This document shows, piece by piece, positions 1-10,181 of a stretch of DNA of 64,000 nt. Origin of the DNA: Mucor racemosus (Eukaryota; Mucoromycota; Mucoromycetes; Mucorales; Mucoraceae); contig JAPEHQ010000005.1 of the NCBI GenBank assembly GCA_027405735.1, forward strand, positions 1,116,001 through 1,180,000, given 5' to 3'. The notes under the pieces are model-generated. The model searched no databases and was not told the origin of the DNA. It saw nothing but the letters and a program-made list of their open reading frames with translations. Every line of letters starts with the position of its first letter. The stretch's first letter is position 1. The translations under genes were made by a program, and so were the position numbers.

Positions 1-213
1 ATGAATTTGAAGTGCAGGAAATTTTAGAGAATTGGCCCGAAAAAGATTTCCGTCAACGTAGATGGGTAAGTTTTTTCTATTGCAGAATTATATCAAAGTC
101 GATATCTAAACGTTGTTAAATAGTGTACATTTGAAGAGGCAATGCATTTACTTCGTTTCAAACCATTTATGCGAGAAGCTCTTTTAGCCTCATCATTTGC
201 CCCCCAAAATTGA
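1..213 (+). CDS. Nudix hydrolase, diphosphoinositol polyphosphate phosphohydrolase-like (3' end)
   Basis: Only the C-terminus is in the window; the gene starts beyond the left edge. I read two exons, <3..65 and 124..213, split by a 58-nt GTAAGT...TAG intron in phase 0. The joined frame ends at TGA 211-213. The visible peptide contains EILENWPEKDFRQRRW followed by a TFEEA-like helix and FKPFMREAL. That is the typical end of the Aps1/DDP1/DIPP class of Nudix enzymes, which hydrolyse inositol pyrophosphates and diadenosine polyphosphates in the cytoplasm or nucleus. The Nudix box itself lies outside the window, so the family call rests on the C-terminal motif alone. A chromodomain of a retrotransposon integrase was considered because of the EFEVQEIL start, but the post-intron sequence fits Nudix better. 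Confidence 0.7.
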
Positions 214-1099
214 TCCTATTTCTATCTAAAAGAAAAAGACTAAAGAATCACTTTGAGATCTCTTCTATTTGAAATTAAATTAGATGTATATATTCATATG
301 CTTGGCTAATAAGAGTACTCTGTTTTTCTTTGATATGAGTCTTTTACAAGGCGAAAACTCGGAAATGATTTAGGTATTTGTTTGTTTTGATTCATGACCA
401 GATTAAATCATATGATGAGAAAGATGTTGGAAACATAAATTGTTTCAGTGTAATCTAAGCTTTTACGTAGTAATGGTTGTGCTTTAGTAATTTGGATCAT
501 TCGTCCTAATTGAAAAGGTTCAAAACTCGAGAATATAGAAAGGGGGAGGAACAAAAGTTTCGAGTGAGCTGGAATTACATTCGTATTAATGAGTGTCAAT
601 TTTTCATCTTTGCAAATTAAACAGCTACAAGTACAGCTTATGCTTGGAAAGAGGAAGAAATAAGAAGAGATTACTTTTTAATGCACTACAGATCAGTCGT
701 AGATCTAAATGAAAATGGAGTCGATGGTATATAGATCAGAACTGAAATCAAAAAATGGAAAGTCTTTTCTGATAATCTATGGTCGCATTACCGCATTTTT
801 TTTTCAAGTTCAATTGACTAAAGAAAACGAAAATAATAGCAAGCATTTGCAAAATGTTACGGAGCATTGAAAAAAGTATAGTCTTATCAATCAGAATGTT
901 GATGCACCCTATTGCTCTATCAAGCTATTTGCCGTTCAAATTTGCTTGACCTTAAAGTGGGAAACCCCAATGTATACCTTCAAATGATCGCCTCTACCTG
1001 AAAAACTATGGTGAATAAAAAATTTTAGTAATTTATTGTAGTATTTCGGCTATTGTTCTAAAATTAGAGATCATTATTACCAAAATATGTGTATTAATC
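214..1099. other. Intergenic, no gene seen
   Basis: AT-rich sequence directly downstream of the Nudix gene. I see no coding exon, RNA gene or clear repeat boundary here. It presumably carries the 3' UTR of the Nudix gene. Confidence 0.5.
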
Positions 1100-1804
1100 T
1101 AAAATTAACCTAATTTGATTGTAGAATTCACAATTTATAATTTAAATATTGGTTTTTTTCTATTAAATACATAGTTTTAGTAAAATATTACTCTGTATTT
1201 TTCATTTCAGCAAAAAATATTAATTTTCCATCGAGAAAAGCAAAATCATAGTTCACGTTACAGCTTAAAACATCCACTAACTGGGTTCAAAATTGATTTA
1301 ATAAAAAAGTGATCATAAAATGATTCAAAAAACAAAATCGTTTAATAGGTCATAAACTGCAAAGTAAGTAGATTTGGCATATTAAATAGTTTTTATACAG
1401 TTTTGGATTCTGTATCCATCTAAATAAAATTCAGATAAACGCTCCATATTAGAGTTTGGGCAAAATGCAGTTAACATTTTGAGGGTTTTTTGAACATACA
1501 CAACGCTTTTTATAAACATTCTTTAAATATAAATAATGGAAATCATACGTAACAAAATTATCTATCGATCTAGCCATTGTTGAACTTTTTAACTGCATTT
1601 TTCGTAGAGGAAATGAGATTTTTGTCCAATTTTTTTTCAAATTCAGAATTTGGGATGAGGGTATACAAAGGGAAAATTGAAGCTAGAAGCGACGAAGGTA
1701 TCTCTTTGTACACATTTTTGAGAGTATCCCCATGAAAAATTAATATTTTGAAAAAAGCTAAATTGGATTCGAAAGAGCTCAACGTGGCAGATGACATGAA
1801 TGTA
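1100..1804 (-). repeat. Family X repeat, copy 1 (truncated)
   Basis: This stretch is clearly related to 20,430-21,900, 39,177-41,010 and 50,900-52,330. Shared landmarks are TTTCAGCAAAAAATATT, AACAAAATCGTTTA, and a TTTGGGATGAGGGTATACAA block near 1650. Short minus-strand frames share a KNVYK.. / IPxSxxxxxKK pattern between copies, but every copy is broken and I do not recognise the protein. The copy ends abruptly at about 1804, where a gag-like fragment begins. Confidence 0.7.
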
Positions 1805-2165
1805 AAAAAAAAAAAGTTGCTTCATAAAGCCGAGACAGGAATTCACTGGATGATTCCTCTGAAAATTGATGTATTTTTTCAAAGGTACTTTGATAACATT
1901 CAATAATAGATTCAGAAATATAGCATTTTTGGAGCATGGCAACAGCAGCACAACGAGGTTGTGCCCGAGGTATAGCAACCTTTCTAGAGTCATGAGTAAT
2001 ATCATTGATAGCAAACAAAGAGTTCAATAAATGGATGAAATAACGGAAATTCTCACCTTCAAATCCGTAAGATTTAATAATTTTAGGTTTTCCAGTGTTG
2101 GTCCTGCGGTTAAAGTTGAATGAGCTAGTGTTAGCCAACACGGTAGTATCAGTAGGATTAGGCAT
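1805..2165 (-). pseudogene. Gag-like fragment of an LTR retrotransposon
   Basis: The minus-strand frame from ATG at 2165 encodes about 120 residues with a gag-type pattern: a GENFRYFIHLLN segment, a DSRKVAIPR stretch and a final SSSEFLSRLYEA motif, which resembles the ESV.EFL.RL.EA block of Ty3/copia-type gag proteins. It is cut off at about 1805 by family X sequence, so the capsid C-terminus, zinc knuckle and pol are missing. It lies just downstream (minus strand) of a primer-binding site at 2338-2348, the order expected for 5' LTR, PBS, gag. It is a dead fragment. Identification as gag is by pattern only. Confidence 0.6.
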
Positions 2166-2337
2166 GAGATGCTAGGATACTAAGAGTAAGAGAATAGAAA
2201 TAGAGTGATGAAGAATAAAAAATAACCCTGTTAATGAGTAGCACTTGTTGCAAATAATGCTTTATAACGGTGATGTGGTGTTGAAAGTAAAATAAAAGAA
2301 AATTAACAGAGTATTATTAATGCAGTAATATCTATTA

Positions 2338-2348
2338 AATGAGCACCA
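2338..2348 (-). promoter_or_regulatory. Reverse-transcriptase primer-binding site, tRNA-Ile type
   Basis: On the minus strand the sequence is TGGTGCTCATT. It is exactly complementary to the 3' terminal 8 bases of the tRNA-Ile encoded at 2975-3048 plus the CCA tail. The site lies between an LTR-like region (2349-2786) and the gag ATG (2165), as expected for minus-strand priming. The same site recurs at 49,452-49,462. Confidence 0.55.
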
Positions 2349-2786
2349 GGTTTTAAGTTGCCCAACTGTATAAATGTCTTTATAATAATATTTAACGATA
2401 AAGTAAAAATGAAATACAAAATATACAATAAAATATAGGAATAGTTTAAGGAATCTTGTATTAATATAGTAAAAATAAAGAAAAGGATCGATATCAAAAA
2501 TGATATGTATATAAGGTGTAACCAAAAATATACAGTATACGGATGTAATCACATCTCATGTCACCATTAATTAACAAACTCACCTTTTTTATTAGGTGTT
2601 AGTAAAAACATTTTATTATCAAATTCAAACAACATTAGTATAAATAATAACATTTAACAAGAACAACAATTAATAAAGGTATCTTATTTCTTACCTACAT
2701 TTTTGAATAAATACTATTTCCGTATCATTTTGGTATTCTTTCCTTTACATTTACTATACATATTACTATAATTTCAATTGTAACAA
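2349..2786 (-). mobile_element. LTR-like 5' region of the degraded retrotransposon
   Basis: On the minus strand it begins TGTTACAATTG (from 2786) and runs to the primer-binding site. Much of it matches 49,079-49,545, although part of that copy is inverted relative to this one. Precise LTR ends cannot be fixed because no second LTR is present here and the canonical CA end is not clear. Confidence 0.45.
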
Positions 2787-2964
2787 TGTCGTGTGCTGAG
2801 ATATATGTTTTACAGTAGATTCAAATAAATGTATACAAAAGATTACACACAAAGTCTGTGTGTACCTGACAACAATAAAAAAAAAAAAAAGGGAATTGCT
2901 AATTGATTCGCAACAAAGTTGAAAATCTGATATAGCTTCATACACCACGATTCGTGAATTCGAC

Positions 2965-2970
2965 AAAAAA
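2965..2970 (-). terminator. Pol III terminator of tRNA-Ile
   Basis: A run of six T on the minus strand starts a few bases after the tRNA 3' end, the usual RNA polymerase III stop. Confidence 0.8.
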
Positions 2971-2974
2971 GAAA

Positions 2975-3048
2975 TGCTCATTAACAGGGTCGAACTGTTG
3001 ACCTTGGCGTTATTAGCACCACGCTCTAACCAACTGAGCTAAACGAGC
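2975..3048 (-). tRNA. tRNA-Ile (anticodon AAT)
   Basis: A complete cloverleaf reads on the minus strand: acceptor GCTCGTT/AATGAGC (7 bp, one wobble), D arm GCTC/GAGC, anticodon stem TGGTG/CGCCA with loop CTAATAA (AAT, decoding AUU), and T arm AACAG/CTGTT with loop TTCGACC. The discriminator base is A. There is no intron and CCA is not encoded. The gene is 74 nt and is followed on the minus strand by a T run. It looks functional. Its 3' end matches the retrotransposon primer-binding sites at 2338-2348 and 49,452-49,462. Confidence 0.92.
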
Positions 3049-3535
3049 TTCTATGACTGTTGGATCAAAATTAATTATATAGCTATATAACAAAATTTTG
3101 TGCACTGCAATTAAAGTCCGTATTACTTCGTTTTCGCTGCAGGTAGTAGGTCTATATGCTTTTTTAATGTAGAGAAAATTATGGAAGTAATGAAAAAATG
3201 ATGAAATATTTGCTTTCCTCTAGGTGAACTTTTTAAAAAAGAGCTTTTCTCTGAAATTCCAAAATATTTGTTTCCTTTTTTTTTAAAAAAATATGAAAAC
3301 GATTTATTGGAAAAGATTTTTCGAATAAAAAATACCAGCATGTATTTGAATGCAAGGATGGATATATATATTTTACTTTTATAAATCCTTTAAAGTTTGT
3401 GATTTTGTGGACTTTTTTTTTTCGAATCCGGTTTACCATCCTACACTTTCCAAGTTAAACCTGTTATTAGACTAATGTTGTATGTTGTATTTTATACTTT
3501 ACATGAAACAAGCAGCATTTTAACAATTAGTTATA
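3049..3535. other. Intergenic upstream of tRNA-Ile
   Basis: AT-rich sequence with homopolymer runs. No supported gene. Confidence 0.5.
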
Positions 3536-3745
3536 CAGTCGAACCTTAATTTTTGCATGAAATTTCGATACCTGCATCTCATATATCTGTTTGATATATT
3601 TAAACAGCCGCGTCCGGACTGTCCGGTATTTTTTAGAAAAAACTTACAGCTTGGAGATATTATTAGATGGCCGTGCCCGGAGATTGTTCGGCTTTTTTTT
3701 TTTTTTTTTTTGTTGGAAAAGTGACCATTGAAAAAAATGTGGGTC
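3536..3745 (+). mobile_element. MITE-like terminus (CAGTCGAACCTT family), copy 1
   Basis: The block starts with CAGTCGAACCTT immediately after a TA dinucleotide, as for Tc1/mariner or pogo-type elements. It carries the shared blocks AAACAGCCGCGTCCGG, GATGGCCGT and GAGATTGTTCGGC followed by a long T run. The same roughly 200-bp sequence occurs at 8979-9181. No matching inverted terminus is found in the window, so both copies are one-ended fragments. Confidence 0.55.
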
Positions 3746-4689
3746 ACATAGCTCACATACTGTATAATATTTACCATGTTTTCTCCCTCCATAAAAAAAT
3801 CAATCTGGAAATTCAGTTGCCAATGTCGGTTTTTGAGATGTTAAACAGTCATTTTTAGAGACAAAATCCATTTCTAACTCATATTGTTATAAACAGACTT
3901 TTAAATCAAGACCTAGGAGCTCTTTTTTTTTACCATTGTTGACTAGTATCACTACGGCCGAACTATTATGCTTCTCATGGGCATAGTGATCTGTACAGAT
4001 GGGTAGAATAAAAACTTTTATGCAGATCAGGTAGCCCACATGAGTAGAGCAATGAGATCAAAGTTTTACAATCAATTTACTAAAGTATATCAATCATAAT
4101 ATAATTAATAACACAGATAATTTGAATGGTTTAAAGCAGATGAGAGTTACTCTGATTCAACAGAATTGCCTTATTGACGAGATATATCAATTTGAAATTT
4201 GGGGTTTGAAAGACTTCTGTCCATGTTCTTCTTTTGGGGATCAAATGAGAACAACGTCAACAACCTGTTTGGCAACACTAAAAGTATTTATGTCTTTATA
4301 AATTTCTGTTTGTAACACACAAAAACGACTGATTTAGGATTATTTTTCTTTTTTTCTTTCCCACTTTCCTCAGCTCTTTTCTTTATGTTTAAAACTACAA
4401 TAAAAAACCAATATCTTTTATAAACTGAAATCAAGCAGCAGGTACAATTACATGTTTTTCCTATTATTTATTTGGAAAAAAATTATTAACTGTTAATGTT
4501 AAGGGCGCGTTATAGTATTATTTTTTTTGAAAAAGAAAGCATCCAAGACTTAGTCATTTTTTCCCATCATCTTCGTTAAAATCAATGCTTTTTTGGTCTA
4601 AAATCGATATCTACCTGCAGAAAAATTGGTGATTATGTGATTATAAGAGTATGTATAGTATTTATTTGTTGATTTGAATGAATGAATAA
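3746..4689. other. Intergenic, no gene seen
   Basis: AT-rich sequence between a MITE-like end and a dynein-fragment repeat. Nothing recognisable. Confidence 0.4.
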
Positions 4690-5516
4690 ACTCATGTTAA
4701 TCTATTTAGCTTCTAAAAAAATATTTATTTCTGTTTAATGACCAACAGCCAAGAAGAGGAAAGCAAAATGTTGTCTTGTATAACACTACTACCAGCTATC
4801 AAAGGTACAGCATAATCACCACTTGTTGATTAATTTTACTGATAAATCAATTTTCATACATCAAAAGTAAAGGTGTATTTAGTTCAAAACGCTTGAAACA
4901 ATTCAATTATGCTATTTTACATGGTTTATCATTTTTTGCTCATCCAATTATTGCTATATTTGATTTTAATATTTCGTTTATTATACTGCTAATCAACTCG
5001 TTCGTCCATTAGAGTTAACTCATCATCCTTGAGTAGTAGCGTAGTAGTATCTATAATAACGGTCCATTATTAGCTCATGGTATGCAAAACTATTAAAAGA
5101 GATCGTCTAATTCCAAATTTATCTGATTAAACTGCTGATGCTAAACTGGCATCAATTAGTTATGTTGACTCGCAACAAAGTAGGGCGTTTTATCAAGTAC
5201 AATGTTGGCGTTCAATGTATTTCAGTTAAATTAAACAGACAAAAATATGGTTCATGCAGAGATACATGAATGTGTGAGAGAGCTCAGATCTATAAACATA
5301 AAAAAATGGTCCGAATTATGATGCTTCGTCGACCTGTACAAGATTTTTTTGTGGCGATACCTGGTGGCTCAAGTGTAATTTAGGCATTTAATTGCCAAAC
5401 GTATCAAATCAAGATGAAGTTGATTGATTGATATAACGGATAATAAATGCAATGTCATTTATTAAATGAGTGAATATAAATGTATGAAGCAAATCTTACT
5501 TTTTTTGAATAAAAGT

Positions 5517-6229
5517 GCAGTAGAATTACATACTAAAAACGCTTGATAAAAATAAAACAACCTAAATTCCAAGTGTCGCTCATAAGATATGATGCCACTT
5601 AAAATGTGAACAACAATAATAAACAAACGCTTTAATTGAACACAATAACAAACGCATGCCAAAAATATGAAATACCTTTTTGAACCACACAGTACATGTC
5701 GTGTAGATGATAGCACCCTTGATCACGGCGCAATCAATTACACAAATGACATATATATCAAAACAGGACTCTATCCAAATCAATAATAATAATAAACAAA
5801 GATATCAATTTAGTCAACTGCTCATATATATTGAAGTTGCACTATCAATATAAATAAGATTCAAGCATATAAAAACTACCCCTTAAAAATCAAGGCTACA
5901 TAAAACAGATATAACAAAAATAAACAAAACAACCATTTCCCAAAAGGTCGATATTGTCACACTTGACATCAATCACTTATGGTCAATGCTCTACATAATT
6001 TACCCCTTAAAATATCAAATCAATAACAATGTACTCGAAACTGGAAGATTACTAAATATACATCCATTCAAGCCTGATGGTATCCAAGTTCTCCAAATCA
6101 CTATAAATACCCTCATACTTTTTCAACTATTTTAAATCTTCAGAAATTTTTTGTAATAAAAACTTTAGCTGATTATAATTGTATTTCTACTGCTTTTATT
6201 TTTTTTATTTTAGTAAATAACTTCGTCAT
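5517..6229. mobile_element. 0.7-kb insertion private to repeat copy A
   Basis: In copies D and E the sequence reads ..GAATAAAAGT directly into ACTAATTATTCTG. In copy A about 710 bp separates the equivalent points. The insert begins TGCAGTAG and ends TTTACTGCA, a 7-bp inverted end (TGCAGTA/TACTGCA) with TG...CA polarity. Part of it (about 5870-6200) matches 50,130-50,390 in reverse. The target duplication is unclear. It may be a solo LTR or a non-autonomous element. Confidence 0.45.
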
Positions 6230-6716
6230 TTACTGCAGAAATTACTAATAACTCTGATTAACATTAATAAGTTCAAAAATTATAATTAAGTGCAATAATT
6301 GCTACTTGATCGCATAATTTGATATGTAGAAAACTCTTGAAGCATTCATTCTTTTTTTTGGCAATGCTACAAATTATTGTGCAATATGACTGAATATTAA
6401 TAAATCAGAGAAAATAAAACTGGTAAAAAGCTGATACCCAACAATGTACATCAAGGTCAAGATAGATAAAAGGTGCATTCATTGCGTAGTGGAGGCCGCA
6501 GCATTTTGATGGATAGAAATTACAGGACCAAGATGTTGTGTTTGCCCAGAATTTTTGAAAGGATTTAAAAAAGGCATACTTCATCAAACTTACTTAGATT
6601 TTAGGTAATCACCATATGATATTAATGTCATCTTGTTTTTTATTTAATTGCTGTATTATTAAAAATCAAATTTTTTATAGCATATAACAATGACAATTGG
6701 ATGTTTTTGATTTCAG

Positions 6717-6945
6717 ATTGACATTTATCATAAGGTGGGCTGATGATATGTTTGATACTACTGTAGATGGAACCAGTCAATTTAATTTATGGAATTTGAA
6801 TGCAAATACCAAGAAACCATTTGTAAGTACTCAAGTTGGTTCCGGTAAAAAAGCATTGAATAAATTGGCTTGGCACAAAGAGGGTAAAAAGGCGGAAATT
6901 ATAGGTTCCAGTGATGGCCATGTTTATATTTATGATATTGGAGAG
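6717..6945 (+). pseudogene. Dynein intermediate-chain gene fragment, copy A
   Basis: The fragment lies between an upstream TTTCAG acceptor and a downstream GTAACA donor. It encodes VDGTSQFNLWNLN, then GKKALNKLAW and SDGHVYIYDIGE, the pattern of WD40 blades from cytoplasmic dynein intermediate chains (DGxGQxDLWNLN...ALNRxxW...SDGxVxVYDxGE). In the full protein this region binds dynein heavy and light chains and helps dynactin-linked cargo transport. Here only one exon-like piece remains, with no neighbouring dynein exons, so it cannot make the protein. The frame is open across the piece. Related, more damaged pieces are in copies B, D and E, and a better-conserved one is in copy C. Confidence 0.65.
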
Positions 6946-8220
6946 GTAACACTGAAACTCAATGTAAATCACTTTTAGCGCAGTAATCATAAAGTAAGAT
7001 TATATTATCATTAAATAAACTATCACACAATAATAACATTTATAAGGATTTACAGTAATAAGCTTGAATCAAGTGGATACAGCATTGTAAATTCTTGAAA
7101 AAGTTCACAAGTGTTATAAAATGTCTTATTTTTAAGACTTACAAGGCTTATAAGCGGAATATTAATTTAGAAATTATTTTTGTCCAGATCATCAATTTTG
7201 ACATTTTTTAAATTTTTTTTTCTGATTTTGCAAATCTAGAGTTAAGTATAGTACCGATTATTAAAACAAAAAATATACACATATGCAGAATTTGATTCTC
7301 TATTTGCTCAATAAAAAATAACAGACATTTTTATTGCAAAATATTACGTGAAAATCCTTTAATCAAAAAACCGTTTTTGGGATAAAAGTACAAATTTTTA
7401 TTACTTAACATTTAATATTAAGCTTTTATATAATGTATATTAGCTATTGCTACAATTTTCTCTCACAATGTAGTATTTTTAAACGTCAATTTTGGTATCA
7501 AAATTTGATTTTTCTGTTTTTTGATCTAAATCATGAGTGTTGGTAAGGATAAAATGAGCACCAAAAATGTCCGCTAAAAAGTCTGAATTTTCAGACAATA
7601 CGTGGTTAAGTATAAGAAAAGTTTTAAAAAAACCCGCTTTTTTATTTAAAACTTAGATATATGCCATAGTATAAGAGACTTAGCCATTCAATCTTTCTCT
7701 GCTTCAATTACGGCGTTGATCTACAGTCTCGCTTTTGCAATTTTTTGATGAATGTATGATATGACAGACAGTTTTTCTAGTAGAAAAATATATGTTTCTA
7801 TGATAGCAGATATTGCCTATTTTGTTTAGTTTTTGGGTTGATGCGCTGTAATGCTGCTTTTACATTGGCTGAAATGTGCAATAATATAGCAGGGTTTTAA
7901 TTGCTCTGAATAATGTAAAGCCTTGAAAATCCTTTTCTACGTGCGTTGTTTCTCTCTTTTTGTTTTCATATTTTAAGGATATTATTCACCGTTTGATAAG
8001 GCATATCAGACTATCAAGCTGATGTTCTTTTCTTTTATCTGAATACGCATTCTAACATAAAGGACTAATGATATAATTTAAGTAGCAGTCGTTATATTAG
8101 AGACTGATATTTTTATTTAACCGCATTTTAGGATCAAATATTATTATTTACTACTGTATTACTGAAGGTATTTCTTGATTACCTGATCAAATCGAAAGCA
8201 ATGATAGTTATATCTACTCA

Positions 8221-8403
8221 ATGAAAAGCAAGAACTGGCTACAAACTCACGAAATGTTCCAGAAAAGCGATAAAATTTTAAATTATATAGAATCACAAAA
8301 AAACAATGATCTAATGTATTGCCTAATAACCATAGTTTTGATCGTAGCTACTGTATACTTGAAAACAAATCTTTTTACAGCTGACAATCGTAAACTAAAA
8401 TGG
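8221..8403 (+). other. Open 61-residue exon-like segment in repeat copy A
   Basis: An ATG-started frame encodes a charged N-terminal part (KSKNWLQTHEMFQKSDKIL) and one hydrophobic segment (LMYCLITIVLIVATVYL). It ends exactly at a GTAAGT donor-like site at about 8403. In copy B the same segment lacks the ATG and is split by a solo LTR; copies D and E carry only its 5' part. It could be a remnant exon of another captured gene or of the element itself. I do not recognise it. Confidence 0.2.
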
Positions 8404-8978
8404 TAAGTTTAAAGAAGGTTAATTTGTTTAAATTTCATGTGTGATAAAGTAACATATATAATTTTAGATTTGGCTTCTTGCATACAAATTTAAGCAGTAA
8501 GTGTTATTTAAGTTTATGCCCGAGCAAAAACCATTCTTACTGTAAGCATTATAGATATAAACATATCTACCAACAACGATGATAATTGTAAATATATTGG
8601 TGCTTGCATGTATTGCTCTACTACTACATTAACAACGCATTGAATTGTATTATTGCCTATTATCTATATTAATAAAAGCAAATGTAATTAAAAACCCATT
8701 AGCCCAGTAAAAAATGCAATGGAATTTTAAGAACGGCATGCTGCTCATATACAAACCAATTTGTGCCCATACGATTATTAGCTCATTATGCTCATGGCCA
8801 GATTTTATTATTATACACAAATAAGGATAATAATATGCTTATGGGCAATTCTACTACTGTATTATGCACACATGGGATTAATGCCATGCACATGGACAGA
8901 ATCTATAATTCTACAGATGCAGGCTTTTCGTTATGCTCGTGTGCAGTTTCTTTTGTTGTGCCCATGTGAATAGCAATA

Positions 8979-9181
8979 CAGTCGAACCTTAATTTTTGTA
9001 TGACATTTCAATACCTGCATCTTATAGCTGCTTGGAATATCTAAACAGCCGCGTCCGGGCTGTCCGGTAATTTTTCTATAAATTTAAAGCTTGGAAATAT
9101 CATTAGATGGCCGTTTCCGGAGATTGTTCGGCTTTTTTTTTTGGAAGAGTGACCATTGGCAAAAATATGAATCATATACTA
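8979..9181 (+). mobile_element. MITE-like terminus (CAGTCGAACCTT family), copy 2
   Basis: Starts CAGTCGAACCTT after TA and matches 3536-3745 along its whole length. It is cut at its right end by the solo-LTR-like element starting at 9182. Confidence 0.5.
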
Positions 9182-9714
9182 TGTTGTATGCCATCAAGTT
9201 CTATATGTTATCACCTTCTACAATATCAATAAATCTTACAATCTATTGACTACGATATGTATTGAAGTACAATGTCTTGATATCTGATATAAGAAACTCC
9301 TTGCGTACTAAATTTAATTCAGTAATTACCAGGAACGCTTGAATCTCAATTATAATACCATATAAATTCATCCCAGCGGTTAATTAATCAAGTAGCTGTC
9401 AAATCAACATCCAAGCACATTTAGCGCAGCATTGAAACAAGGCGATTTACAAGCTCTGCAAGAACGGTTAAATTTTGATCGATCCATTTTAATCCTTAGA
9501 TTACTATAAAAAGACAGATCTAACGGTTCAATAGTGCCTTAAATTACACCTCAAGATCTCAATGTCAAATCAATATAAATGGCCATACTTTTATATCTAA
9601 ATAAACGATAATATCTTGTTTTTAATATACAGTTGTAGAACTGGTTCATTACACATTCTCTTTTAATTGTATTCTTTTTTAAGTATTATTTATCAAACCT
9701 GAAAATACATGGCA
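9182..9714 (+). mobile_element. Solo-LTR-like element, 530-bp family, copy 1
   Basis: Begins TGTTGTATGCC and ends CA, about 533 bp. It is strongly similar to 30,261-30,791, 34,099-34,628 and 38,477-39,003. Conserved internal features include ATCCCAGCGGTTAAT, TTTAGCGCAGCATTGAAAC and an AAATAAACGATATC block near the 3' end that resembles a polyadenylation region. TG...CA ends, size and lack of coding capacity suggest a solo LTR. No target-site duplication is visible here. Confidence 0.55.
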
Positions 9715-10080
9715 AGGCTAAACCTTTTACAGTTCTACTGGTCAGCGCTAAAAATACCTGCCATTGCAACGGGAGGTCATTTGGATGCATATTCGTTGAG
9801 AAGAACTGATGGGCTTGCTGATCTTAGTAGGTGTAAGTAACAGGTAACCAACTTGTTGCTCGAACTGGCTGAACGTACAATGACCCATGGATGCTGATAG
9901 TTTTGGTATCCAGCCGGGTTTTGCCAGCCAAATTTACTAGTATGCGTATCATATGTATTAATAAAAAAGGAAAAAATTTGCCAGACATATGCAAAACTTA
10001 CTAAGAAAAAAAAAGGAGGGTCATATTCGATGAGAAGCAAGGTCATCGCAGATTCTCTTTCGGAATTCATATCCTAATAC

Positions 10081-10098
10081 CAAAGGGCTTCCCCTTTG
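10081..10098. other. Perfect 7-bp hairpin next to tRNA-like sequence
   Basis: CAAAGGG, loop CTTC, CCCTTTG. It sits immediately 3' (minus strand) of the tRNA-like element. It could be part of a processed transcript, or chance. Confidence 0.4.
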
Positions 10099-10175
10099 GC
10101 GGGTTTGAACTCACGAATATGTGTGTCGCACTCAATTTGTAGCGCATGCGCTACCCGTTAAGCTTGTCACTCTCC
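10099..10175 (-). pseudogene. tRNA-like sequence with A and B boxes
   Basis: On the minus strand AAGCTTAACGGGT resembles an A box and GAGTTCAAACCC a B box, at tRNA-like spacing. The cloverleaf is poor: the D stem is only 3 bp, the best anticodon stem leaves an 8-nt loop, and the T stem does not pair. It is therefore read as a degenerate tRNA or SINE head, not a working tRNA. Confidence 0.4.
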
Positions 10176-10181
10176 TTTGGT

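Larger units (their letters stand above)
4690..8978 (+). repeat. Dynein-fragment repeat, copy A
   Basis: This is the longest copy of a family also found at 10,820-14,275 (+), 16,440-17,480 (-), 30,792-34,098 (-) and 34,629-38,476 (-). Its left end is defined by the loss of similarity to the copy ending at 34,098 (shared TAGCTTCTAAA.. / CAACAGCCAAGAAGAGGA block). The order is: a left block of about 1 kb, an inserted 0.7-kb segment (5517-6229), the dynein intermediate-chain fragment (6717-6945), a block rich in TTTTGATCAAAA-like and GAAAATTCAGA sequences, then an ORF-bearing segment and a terminal block shared only with copy B. No terminal inverted repeats or LTRs bound the unit. Confidence 0.75.
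9715..10181 (-). repeat. SINE-like unit with tRNA-like head
   Basis: On the minus strand the unit starts with a tRNA-like head (10,099-10,175) and runs to about 9715. The body (about 9715-9930) recurs, diverged, at 19,855-20,060 and, more weakly, near 50,470-50,660, always without the head. A tRNA-like head followed by an unrelated repeated body is the usual architecture of a tRNA-derived SINE. No poly(A) tail or target duplication was identified. Confidence 0.35.

Noticed and set aside
1..120. Chromodomain of a retrotransposon integrase
   Set aside because: The start EFEVQEIL looked suggestive, but removing a 58-nt intron gives a Nudix C-terminus ending in a proper stop.
3667..3858. Small protein with a poly-Phe run
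   Set aside because: Produced by a long T homopolymer inside a repeated MITE-like end; no coding evidence.
6697..6978. A real short WD40 gene
   Set aside because: Only one exon-like piece, present in five repeat copies and broken in most, without the other WD40 repeats needed for a propeller.
10099..10175. A functional tRNA gene (Cys-like ACA loop) on the minus strand
   Set aside because: The T stem does not pair, the D stem is short and the anticodon loop has 8 nt, so it was called tRNA-like only.
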